Both the position numbers and the translations under genes were made by a program. The notes below the pieces were generated by a model. It was not told where the DNA came from, did not search any database, and was given only the letters and a program-made list of their open reading frames with translations. Below, one piece after another: positions 55,406 through 64,000 of a DNA stretch of 64,000 nucleotides. This stretch comes from Euborellia annulipes (Eukaryota; Arthropoda; Insecta; Dermaptera; Anisolabididae), in the NCBI GenBank assembly GCA_023213315.1, contig JAKCPI010011712.1, positions 372,001-436,000 of the forward strand, written 5' to 3'. Within the stretch, counting starts at the first letter, position 1, and every line of letters begins with the position of its first letter.

Positions 55406-56063
55406 AAAATCTGGTGTGACTGGCGCACAGCACACAACTTTCTCTTACCTTCGGTAATCGAAAGTTGTGTACTGTGCTTGTCACACCAGATTTTTTGTGT
55501 CGACATATATTTAGTTCCCGACAGTACGGAATATGTGAATTCAGATGTAAAATTTATAAGTATGGGAAAATATTTATATTTTGTTACCATGGCAACCATT
55601 TCTCCTATCTTCCCTATGAAATACAAGAGTAAAGTGGTCTTCAGAAGATTTCAATTGCAAAATGAGAATATACATTTTAAAGAGCATCTAAAAAATAATT
55701 GATTTTTGAATTTAAAAAAAAAATCGTTGCAGCAAATTTTGAGAAAATTGAAAAAAACTGAAAAAGTACATCAGTAAAGTACTAGTACTCTTTGGCCGAT
55801 TTTGATTAAAAGCTTATTTTTCCGGTCCCGGGGGTGTTTAACTTATATGTAAAATTTCAACCTAGTGGCTCAATTCCTTCCTGCTTAAAATTGAACACAC
55901 CCACACCACACAGACAGACCATGTCGCGAAAACCACTTTTTTGGATTCAGGGGACCTCAAAACGTGAAGATCCATCAAAATCTCGACATCGAATTTTTGA
56001 CATGAATCCAATACTTTCTCTATATATATATTACATATATACATAGGTAAGAGAAAGTAAAAA
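55406..56063 (+). mobile_element. Family A copy, complete and well preserved
   Basis: The left hairpin pairs AATCTGGTGTGACTGG with CACACCAGATT (to about 55493), with TTACCTTCGGTAA at the tip. The right hairpin is ACTTTCTCTATAT...GGTAAGAGAAAGT near 56058. At about 660 bp it is probably close to the basic form; the 8733 copy has extra interior sequence. Confidence 0.7.
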
Positions 56064-56069
56064 AGTAAT

Positions 56070-56865
56070 ATCTCTTTTTAAATATTCTAAAATACAACTT
56101 AGCAGCTTAATGAAATAACTTAAAAAGAGAATTGATTAATACTCTTACAAACATTCAATGGTAAAATAAATAAATAAATAAATATTGATATAAAAAGATT
56201 ACATTTATGTATATAATATAATACAGTATTTATTTATAAAGTGGTTTTGAATCAAGATATCTTTAAAATAAATGTCTTTTCATTAACTTATTTTTCCTTT
56301 CAAACGTGTTATAACCAGCAGAGGTTTTATTATATTATTATTTTAAAAAAAAAAAAGTTTAGCCGCTTATCTTCTCTTTTTCGTGGTTTTTGCATCCTCT
56401 GTTCTCATTTTTGTTTCATTTTTCAAACAGATACAATCTGCATGGCTTGATTATTTATTGAAATATAATCGGTGCTCGGAAGTAGAGCCTATGCACCAGT
56501 CAGGTCTATCTCTGCTTTGCTTTACTCTCACGCACACTAGCACGCACACGCACACGTATGCTGCATTCCACAAATTCTTCGAACGCAACTTCTATCTCTC
56601 TCTTAGCGTGAGAACCAATCCTAATGTTCCCAGTAATGTTTCTAAATTCAAGACTCAATTTAGAGGCACTTGTATTCGGATATTTTGGGCATTGATCAAT
56701 TTTGCTCGATTTTCTTTTTTTCAAGTAAATTAATACAACAATAAATTTTATTATTGTTTTATTAAAATTTAATCGAGAAATGAATTTCAAACTGGATTCA
56801 ATATGGTTATTTGATCCTCCAGAGAAACATTAAGATATAAAATTTCGATCAATGAATTTGAAAAA
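56070..56865. other. Mixed stretch with CA-rich patch
   Basis: Bases 56380-56720 are less AT-rich, with a CACG/CACA patch at 56528-56560 and an AAACAG acceptor-like site at 56430. No donor-bounded frame is convincing. Confidence 0.3.
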
Positions 56866-56869
56866 CATA

Positions 56870-57462
56870 TTACTTTCACTTACCCTATATATGTAATAGA
56901 TTTATATAGTGAGAAAATATTGCGATCATGTCAAAGACACGTTTTGAGGTCCCGAAAAAGTGGGTCCCGCAAATTGGTCTGTCTGTGGGTGATGATTTAA
57001 GGCTTGAAGGACAAGGGTGAAATTTTATATTTAAGTTAAGTTACCTTCCAGACAGTTAAAATAAGCTTTTGAACAAAATCGGCCCAAAAGTACTAGTACT
57101 TTACTAATGTACTTTTTCAGTTTTTTTCGAATTTCTCAAAATTTGACTGGAACAATTTTGATTTAAATTCATAAATCAACTATTTTTAGATACTTTTAAT
57201 TAATAAGTATATAAGTTTTTTCTTAAAAACATATTTGAAATACACTTTACTTATGTAGAATCATTTCAGATTTTTACTTTCTCTTATTTCTAATGGAAGC
57301 ATTCGTAACTCAGCGCCATCTATGAAATGCAAGTCGTCAAGTTTGGAACTAAGGTGCTATATCTCAACACAAAAAATCTTGTGTGACAGCACAGTACACA
57401 ATTTTCGATCAGCAGAGGTAAGAAAGTTGTGTTCTGTGCGACTATCACACCAGATTTTTTAT
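56870..57462 (-). mobile_element. Family A copy
   Basis: It opens with ACTTTCACTTACCC (56875) and closes with the left-end hairpin (TTGTGTGACAGCACAG ... ATCACACCAGATTTTTT, 57380-57460). The microsatellite is nearly absent. Confidence 0.6.
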
Positions 57463-57464
57463 TT

Positions 57465-58125
57465 AAATTCTTCGAAGGCCATTTCGACCCTCTCCCTATT
57501 TATTTAAATTAATTAGTGGTTGAAATAAATTTTTGTCGCATGTAACGTGATGCGAACCTCCGTAGCAAGACTTCTACCTCTATGTTAAGGCCCAGGGGTA
57601 CGATTTTCCTTTCAAAATGGAAAGAATAAATATAGTAAAGAATGATTATATGTTTATTCATCTTATCCATTTAAATATGATCTTAAATTCTTTTTAAGAA
57701 AAAGATCTTCCTGGAGAACCATATAACCTAGTAAATGGAGATCATATCGTGGTGATTTTAGTATACTAGTGAAAACACCCAGGAGGTTTTAGAAATTTTT
57801 TTTTTGAATAAAAGAGTATATAAAATAAATAAACATAATATTTGCATTTCTTTTCATCGAATTGAATTTTTTCTACCAAATAAAAACCCCTCCGACCCCA
57901 TAAAAAAAGATTTTCCTTTCCATTCAATCGAATTTCACGGCTTGAAAATTATAAACCGTTGAGGTAGAAGCTTAAATAAAATATTTAGACAATAGGATTC
58001 ATTATTTTATATACTAATATATATCTATAAATAAACTATCTTAAAAAATAATTTGATTTCCTCGAATCATCATTCAATTGAAAATTTTAAACTTTTCAAA
58101 ACTAGCTGTTTTTTAACTCAGTCTT
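57465..58125. other. AT-rich stretch, nothing recognised
   Basis: I see no exon or element ends. Confidence 0.35.
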
Positions 58126-58131
58126 AAATCT

Positions 58132-58540
58132 TGACAAAAATAAGCTTTTGAATAAAATTGGCCAAAACGTACTAGTACTTTACAGAAGTAATTTTTTTAG
58201 TTTTTTTTTTTCGAATTTATCAGAATTTGTTGGAACGATTTTGATTAAAACTCATAAATCAAATATTTTTTAGATGTTCTTTAAAAAGTATATTAGTGAG
58301 TTTTTTACTAAAACGTTTTTGAAGGATACTTTACTGATGTAGTATTTCAGATTTTTACTTTCTCTTATTTCCAATGGAAGCAATTGTAGCTCAGCGCCAT
58401 TTATGAAACGCAAGTGTTCAAATTTGGAACTAAAGTGCTATGGGAAACTATGTATATGTCGACACAAAGAAATCTGTTGTGACAGCAAGGAAGATAAGAG
58501 AAAGTTGTGTGCTGTGCTTTAATCACACCAGATCTTTTTA
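58132..58540 (-). mobile_element. Family A copy lacking its right end
   Basis: It starts inside at AATAAGCTTTTGAATAAAAT and continues to the left-end hairpin ending ATCACACCAGATC (58523-58536). The terminal hairpin of the other end is missing. Confidence 0.6.
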
Positions 58541-58974
58541 ATATATAGATAAACAGACAGTGTGGGTTGCCTATCTACAGGCAAATTTTAATTTTTTATC
58601 GATGTTTTTTTCTATGAATAAATTTCTCATCAATAAATCTTTCAATGGTCCATTTTCACTTAATCATGTCCTATTATTTAAATTGACATAAGAACTTTGT
58701 TTTTAATAAAAGTGTGTATTGTTAGGTCTAAGAAGTTAATACAAATCCATTGGGGTCATGTAATTTAAAAGGGTTTTTATTTTAATTTAGTCAAAATCTT
58801 GATTTAAAAAGTTTGAACTTTTAAGACAAAAAGAGAAAAATGGCTTGTTTCGCTCTCTTTCTCATATTATTATGTAGCCTTATGTTGTGATATTCTCGTT
58901 AATGAAACGAGCCTCCCTCTCCCTTTTGAAAGGCCCAGTTTATGGCTTGTGCAAAATCAGTGGGGTTTCCATTT

Positions 58975-59076
58975 CTAATAAGCAAGGGGCGTGCCACGGG
59001 GATTCCCGGCGCCAAAAGATTCACAGCCCCCAGCACGAGCCAAACACTCTTTGACATCCGCTTCTGGGTCACTCAT
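58975..59076 (-). CDS. Coding-like island, doubtful
   Basis: A balanced-composition block has open frames on both strands. On the minus strand a 33-codon frame reads MSDPEADVKECLARAGGCES and then FGAGNPRGTPLAY before a stop. A second minus-strand frame and a plus-strand frame (from 58942) are also open. No splice sites, domain or family could be tied to any of them. Confidence 0.15.
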   Translation of the reverse strand: MSDPEADVKECLARAGGCESFGAGNPRGTPLAY

Positions 59077-59079
59077 TAT

Positions 59080-59660
59080 TATTTATATGCTTTGTCTTTT
59101 TATGCACAAATAAAATCAAGGGCCAAAAAGATTATAGAAAATATAAAGGACGTCTTGTTTATATTCTATGGCTTGTCACAAAGTAATAAGTTATGAAACA
59201 ATATTTAATTAATTTCCCACTTTTCATATGAAAAATTGTTTCCGTCCGGGATATATATAAACATTTTTCAAGTATATTGTATTTTATTTCTTGGTAAGAA
59301 ATAGACCCAAGTAAAAATAAAAAATTTAGGTCTTTATCAAGTATATACGTAATGTTGCTTTTGTAGTACATATTATTTTACTTTATTCAAAATTATAAAA
59401 TATTTTACACAGTGTAACTTATCTTTTTCTTTGTGTGCAGCCAAATTTTGAAATAGTTGAAAGTGTGCCGCAGCAAAAAAAAAAGGTTGAGAATCACTGT
59501 TTTGTAAAAATAAAACCGCTTCCTCCCTACTTCACGTTATTAGACAAATATTTCGGTCAGCTTGATCTTTTTTAGTGGAAAGAAGATATTTTAATAAAAA
59601 TCCGGGGGAGGAGAAAGGAGGGGGGGACATGAGTCCTGAGTTCAACTAAGAAATTTGATA
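59080..59660. other. AT-rich stretch with one hAT end
   Basis: GGTTGAGAATCACTG ends at 59499 and resembles the right end of the GGTTCTCAACC hAT type. No left partner was found. Confidence 0.3.
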
Positions 59661-59668
59661 ACAGTTTA

Positions 59669-60053
59669 TTAAGGTACGCGTCTCGAAAAGCCGTTAGAAC
59701 ACGTTTGAATACCGAGTTACTCGAGACGGCAAGAGATGGCGTTAGTTTTTCCCATAGGAAAGGATTTATTCCATTTCATTTGAAAGATTCCAGCTAATTA
59801 ATTAAGGGTAGAAAATTAATTATTTTTTAACATAATGATTATTAATTTAATTATCTATAAGATATAGAGCGGATTTTTAAAAAATATCTTTTATTTAATG
59901 CGATTAATCTAAAAAAAAAAATTTATTTTCTCGAAAATCAAAAAAAGGGCTTCTATAAGTTGTAGATAATTTGAATAGCTTTAATTAAAAAAAATTTGAG
60001 GTCGATAGCTTCAAAATTGTGGCCGCTGGAAACTCCCGAGACGCGCACCTTAA
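59669..60053. mobile_element. TTAA-flanked MITE, copy 1
   Basis: TTAA on each side encloses inverted ends GGTACGCGTCTCG and CGAGACGCGCACC. A TTAA target is characteristic of piggyBac and some other superfamilies, but the ends do not start CCC as in classic piggyBac. The interior is AT-rich and noncoding. Confidence 0.65.
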
Positions 60054-60593
60054 TTAAAATTTTTTAAGAATTAAATTTATATATATTGACTTGACATGGC
60101 AATAATTTATTTTATGAAAATTCATTTTTGAAATAAAACAAAGATCGTTCCCAATTTATTTTTATTCCCCTATTTTTTTTTTTTTTTTTTTTAATTATTT
60201 TTCAAATGATTGTTTTTTCTTGTTATTCCCTCGCTCTTTTTAAAAGTTGGGTCGTCGAAGAGAACGCACGCATCTCGTGTCTCCGCATTTCCATATTTTC
60301 TTCCTCTCTTATTAAGTTAAAAATATATTTATATTAGGTTCCATCTCAACAAATAAGTAAAAGTGGATGAGGTTTTTATGCATAAACTATTTGATCAAAA
60401 TATAACTCAAATGTTATCATTAGTATCAATATCTGCGCCCCAAGGTTAGTAAAACAACCTGAAATATTACTAGGGGACGAACTCAGACATTCCCTGGAAA
60501 GTATGAACTAAAATAATACAAATCCGAAATTACGCCAGTCTCCGAATTTTGAGCTCTTTGGTAGCATGAAAATACAATAATTGATTATTTCTC
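60054..60593. other. AT-rich stretch between two TTAA MITEs
   Basis: A T run lies near 60174-60192. Bases 60243-60300 and 60430-60560 are less AT-rich but unrecognised. Confidence 0.3.
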
Positions 60594-61685
60594 TTAAGGT
60601 GCACGTCTCGAAAAGCCGCCAGAACTCGATTGACTACCGAGTTACACGAGACGGCAAGAGATGGCGTTAGTTTTTCCCATAGGAATACAAGTCATTTATT
60701 CCATTTTGTTGTGGGCTGCTTCTCCTATCTCGCAGGTGTTGTGATGCTGCTTAATTTATTCCAAAGCTGCCCACTATTGTTGTGAGCCCCAACTATATCT
60801 TTTAATTACTTAGTTGCTCGCTGTTGAGACTCGCCGTTGTTATCGCTGCCACCACCCAGGTAATTACAGGTACCTGAGAACCTTCTCTTAAAGAGTTGAA
60901 GAATGGGGTGTCCAATGAATACTTTGATTATATTGTAATGATGTTTAATAAGTGAATAATTGAATAAAAATACAGTTGATTATAAAGTTGAATAAGTAAT
61001 AAATGAAATAATATAATTGATGAAATAATTGATTGGTAGAAAATACAATAGGTAGGTAGTCAATACACTACGAATGTTAATAGTGTGGTGTTCGCACTGG
61101 TATAAGCTGCCCTGCCCTTGTGTCTTGGGCCTTTTATTAACTTTAGAGAGAGACGACAAATCATCACTCTCTTTGTGAGTGCAATCTTAGCTGGGTCAGT
61201 TGTTTATCTTATTTCGGAAAAAGAGTCCACGTGCAGGATGTTTATATTATCCTGGCATCTTTATTACCCTATTAGTCGAATTTATCGGTTATCTATCAAT
61301 GAAAGAAATCTTTCTTATTTGTCCCTGAATTTTATATTATCAATTCAATTGCCTAATAATACTAATTAAATTTTCAAAAATCTCGCGCACAACAATTTCA
61401 TTTTAAAGTTTCCAGCTAATTAATTAAGGGTAGAATTATTTTTTAACACAAGGATTACTAATTTAATTATCTATAAGATATAGAGCGGACTTTTCCAAAA
61501 TATCTTTTATTTAATGCGATTAATCTAAAAAAAAAAAACTTATTTTTTCGAAAATCAAAAAAAGGGCTCCTACAACTTGTAGATATTTTAAATAGCTATA
61601 ATTAAAAAAAAATTTGAGGTCGATTGCTTCAAAATTGTGGCAGCTGGAATCTCCCAAAATTAGCACCCCGAGACGCGCACTTTAA
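60594..61685. mobile_element. TTAA-flanked MITE, copy 2, holding a solo LTR
   Basis: The same ends as copy 1 (GGTGCACGTCTCG and CGAGACGCGCACT) lie between TTAA words. It matches copy 1 along its length except for the insertion 60707-61394. Confidence 0.65.
60707..61394. mobile_element. Solo LTR-like insertion, 688 bp
   Basis: It starts TGTTGTGGGC and ends GCGCACAACA, the TG...CA ends of long terminal repeats. It is flanked by ATTT (60703-60706 and 61395-61398). The uninterrupted sequence can be seen in the other TTAA MITE. There is no second LTR, gag or pol. A TATAAG word lies at about 61101. Orientation cannot be fixed with certainty. Confidence 0.6.
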
Positions 61686-61689
61686 TCTA

Positions 61690-62335
61690 ATTTAATTATA
61701 ACCTCTACCTTCTCTGGAAAATTCAATAAACATTGAAAAATGTTAAGTAGTTTACATGTCCAAGCCTTATAAATCTTTTCGAGTATATTCTCTCTAATGT
61801 AATATGATTTTCATTAAATTAGTATATTTCGATATTTATTAAACCGAAATAGTGGGGAATAGATAGAATTCCAGGGGCGTGGGACACCCCAGCCACTTTC
61901 GACTATACATACAAGCTTAGTGGCGATTTAACTCCGTTTAAGCCGGCTTTTGTTATTTACTAATAAACAATGATGCATTGAATAAGTTGACAAATTATAT
62001 AAAGAAAGGAATAAATATTTGATTTTGTATTTAAATTTCCCTTTTCGGCTTCAGAGGCTATTAGGGTAAATATTTGATTTTGTTAAAATGTTTTTTACTT
62101 ACTCTTACCCTATATATGAAATATATATAGAGAGAAAGTATTTTTTATTGTATTTGGCCAGATATATTAATATTTGGCTTAAGTCGTGTGTTGCTTCAAG
62201 CGAATGGGAGAAAAAAACCAACCAAGTCTTTTATCCACAATCATTTAGATTATTATGAATCTCTGAATAATTTTTAAAAATCGAAATATTTTTACATATT
62301 ATCCAGTATATTGTTAATAAATTGAATGGAGTATA
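61690..62335. other. AT-rich stretch with a family A terminal hairpin
   Basis: At 62095-62142 TTACTTACTCTTACCC...GAGAGAAAGTATT is a lone family A end. Nothing else was recognised. Confidence 0.35.
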
Positions 62336-62351
62336 TGATACATACTAATGT

Positions 62352-62740
62352 ATTATTGATACTATGTAGGCAGGACGAGAAATAAAACGCTATTTTATTA
62401 CACTGTGCTCGTCTACGTTTCGGGTGCTAATCGCTAATTCTAAGATTGCAATCAGATCTCGATTAGAATCGAGAGAATTGCTTTAACAGCATCTGCTATT
62501 GAATCAAAGCATACCTGCTTGCAATCTTAGAATTAATTATACATTGTAATCTAAATGTTAAAATTCCTCAACAAATGACATCTAATTGTTATAAATGACA
62601 CCCGCTTAGTCCTGAGGAAGGGGGCGATTAGCACACGAAACGTTGTCGAGCACACTGAAATAAAATTGCTTTTTATTTCTCGTCCTGGCGGCCTATATAG
62701 TATCAATAATATAGACAATATACAAAGAAAATATATCTTC
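62352..62740. mobile_element. Palindromic element with 15-bp target duplication
   Basis: GATACATACTAATGT occurs at 62337-62351 and 62741-62755. Between them are arms from ATTATTGATACTAT (62352) and its inverse (to 62711), with ACGAGAAATAAAA and TTTTATTTCTCGT inside. A second nested pair is TAATTCTAAGATTGCAA / TTGCAATCTTAGAATTA. The right arm carries CTGAGGA...GAAACGTT. A long target duplication suits target-primed retroelements such as Penelope-like ones. Confidence 0.6.
62606..62655 (+). ncRNA. Hammerhead-like core, stem II poorly paired
   Basis: CTGAGGA (62612-62618) is followed by GGGGGC...GCACAC, which pairs at only about four of six positions, then GAAA (62637-62640) and CGTT. The other arm has GCACCCGAAACGTAGACG but no CUGANGA. 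Confidence 0.25.
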
Positions 62741-62876
62741 GATACATACTAATGTTTTTTCTTAGAAACCTATGAATACAAGTTGTGGGTTTTATAGCTG
62801 GATAATCATTAGTCCCAGACAGCACAATTCGGATATGTACGTACATAAGACGTACTGTGCTATCTGGGGTGGGTCA

Positions 62877-63230
62877 AGCTCTGAGGATGGTCTTAACCAA
62901 GTAGGGATGAAACGATAAATACAAGTACTTACTCGATACTTTTCTTTCGATACCAAGTACTTTTGAAATCGAGTACCAAGTAGGTATCGGTCAAAAATAT
63001 TCGTATCGATCGCGATGAATAGTTAGGTCGGAAGAATATTTATATTTTATTTCGTAAATATATACTTATTAACAATTGAAATAAGTGGAATGGTTTGTAC
63101 CACTGAATTTTACTTTTTGTTTGAATGATTTTTTAGTTTTACTCGTTGACAGCACTGTTTACGATCGACTAAAAGTATCGATACCTCAGTGGTATCTTTT
63201 CATCCCTATAACCAAGACCGAAACGTCAGC
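62877..63230 (+). ncRNA. Hammerhead-like motif split by a hAT MITE
   Basis: The left part is AGCT then CTGAGGA (62881-62887), T and GGTCTTAACCAAG. After the 307-bp insertion and one copy of its 8-bp duplication the motif continues ACCGAAACGTCAGC (63217-63230). Joined, stem II is GGTCT/AGACC with a 6-nt loop, stem I is GCT/AGC and the stem III word is ACGU. The insertion sits in the stem II loop. Confidence 0.5.
62902..63208. mobile_element. hAT-type MITE, 307 bp, perfect target duplication
   Basis: The ends are TAGGGATGAAACGATA and TATCTTTTCATCCCTA (one mismatch when inverted). TAACCAAG lies at 62894-62901 and 63209-63216. The interior repeats GATACCAAGTAC-like words. The ends resemble the element at 16121. 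Confidence 0.8.
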
Positions 63231-63239
63231 ATAGAAGGC

Positions 63240-64000
63240 CTAATAAATGAAATATATTTAGCTGCCATTCTTTTCTCTATACACAAACCTATTAATTTTG
63301 GATGCATAAAATTTAATACGTTTTGTAATTAAAAAAAAAATAGATGTGTACTCTGAAATTATGGCAATTAGTAGAATGAGAATTAATAGACTCTCGAAAT
63401 ATTTGCTGAATAATTTATTTAATTATTTGCAGAGAAATATACGTTTATTTTCTTTTCTAATAAATAATAATTTAATAAAATTTTATTCTATAATACAATA
63501 TTTCTATATTCTATATTCTATTTTTTTTTTTTTTTTTATTTTAACAAATGGAGTTGAACAAATAATTAATATTAAATAAAAAAAACACATTGTTTTTATT
63601 CTTTGTTCATCGCCACCAGAATACAACAGAATAAGCTTTCATACACCTTCTATATTCTATTTCTACAAAGCTTCTTTTAATTTAGGAAAAAATATTATTA
63701 GATAAATTGTATAATATCTAAAAAAAATATCTTTGAGAGATATCAAATTTTATTCTTAGAGAGATATAGACTACAACATCAAGGAATTTCGAATTTACAT
63801 AATTTAATTAATTAAGAATTTAGCTAAAAAAGTAATAAAAAAAAATGAAGAAAATAATAAATTTTTATTTAAATTAAAGTAGTTTAAAGGAATTGTTGAG
63901 ATTTAAAGTTAAATTTAAGCTTCAAGAGGCTTAGATCATCGAGACGCACAGTGAAGGGCAGATAAGGGCCCTTTTAGTCAGCCACCACAGCACACACATT
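63240..64000. other. AT-rich stretch, nothing recognised
   Basis: A T run lies near 63521-63539. I see no exon, RNA gene or element end. Confidence 0.35.

Noticed and set aside
58942..59196. 84-codon plus-strand frame
   Set aside because: Two minus-strand frames in the same block are equally open, and none shows a domain or splice support.
61118..61369. 83-codon frame
   Set aside because: It lies inside a solo LTR; no gag, pol or env similarity.

Overview
The window looks like intergenic or intronic DNA from an AT-rich invertebrate animal. Exons are tiny and far apart. Splice sites have the GT-AG pattern with polypyrimidine tracts. The rest is a dense, nested collection of short transposable elements. 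I cannot name the species. No bacterial gene organisation, operon, CRISPR array or rRNA gene is visible. None of the long open frames in the window resembles a complete protein; most are chance frames inside repeats.

Two pieces of real genes are well supported, both on the minus strand. (1) At 4000-4108 a first coding exon encodes a signal-peptide-like N-terminus and ends in a strong GTGAGT donor. It sits just downstream of a CpG-rich, GTC-repeat-containing 5' region at 4109-4480. (2) At 41558-41642 an 85-nt internal exon has a textbook acceptor and a GTAAGT donor. Weaker exon candidates are at 12136-12232 (+), 24683-24725 (+) and 26280-26440 (-). The two good exons need not belong to one gene. 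Introns must be many kilobases long.

Mobile-element layout. 0-1.6 kb: two Helitron-like ends in a direct duplication, then a hAT-type MITE. 4.7-5.5 kb: a hairpin-ended repeat (here called family A) split by a LINE 3' end. 6.4-7.4 kb: two palindromic elements, one with an intact hammerhead-like core. 8.2-10.2 kb: a tRNA-derived SINE-like stretch and a family A copy nested in a hAT MITE. 16-19 kb: nested MITEs. 23.9-25.4 kb: a repeat containing a 15-bp minisatellite, followed by an array of units ending in CTAGT. 26.8-31.5 kb: GC-rich hairpin cassette, hAT ends, LINE ends, family A. 32.1-33.0 kb: an almost perfect 0.9-kb palindrome. 34-39 kb: nested MITEs, family A, LINE, Helitron end. 40-41 kb and 43 kb: local duplications. 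44-53 kb: more hammerhead-like palindromic elements and MITEs. 53.6-58.5 kb: second minisatellite repeat copy and three family A copies. 59.6-61.7 kb: two TTAA-flanked MITEs, one holding a solo LTR. 62.3-63.3 kb: two hammerhead-like elements, one split by a hAT MITE with a perfect 8-bp target duplication.

The most interesting theme is a set of about ten hammerhead-ribozyme-like cores. Each has CUGANGA, a stem II, and GAAA followed by a four-base segment that is often self-complementary. Many sit in the arms of short palindromic elements. Hammerheads are known from the terminal repeats of Penelope-like retroelements, so these are probably non-autonomous relatives. Two of the cores are cut by later insertions, and the uninterrupted sequence can be read from the flanks. 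All structures were folded by eye.
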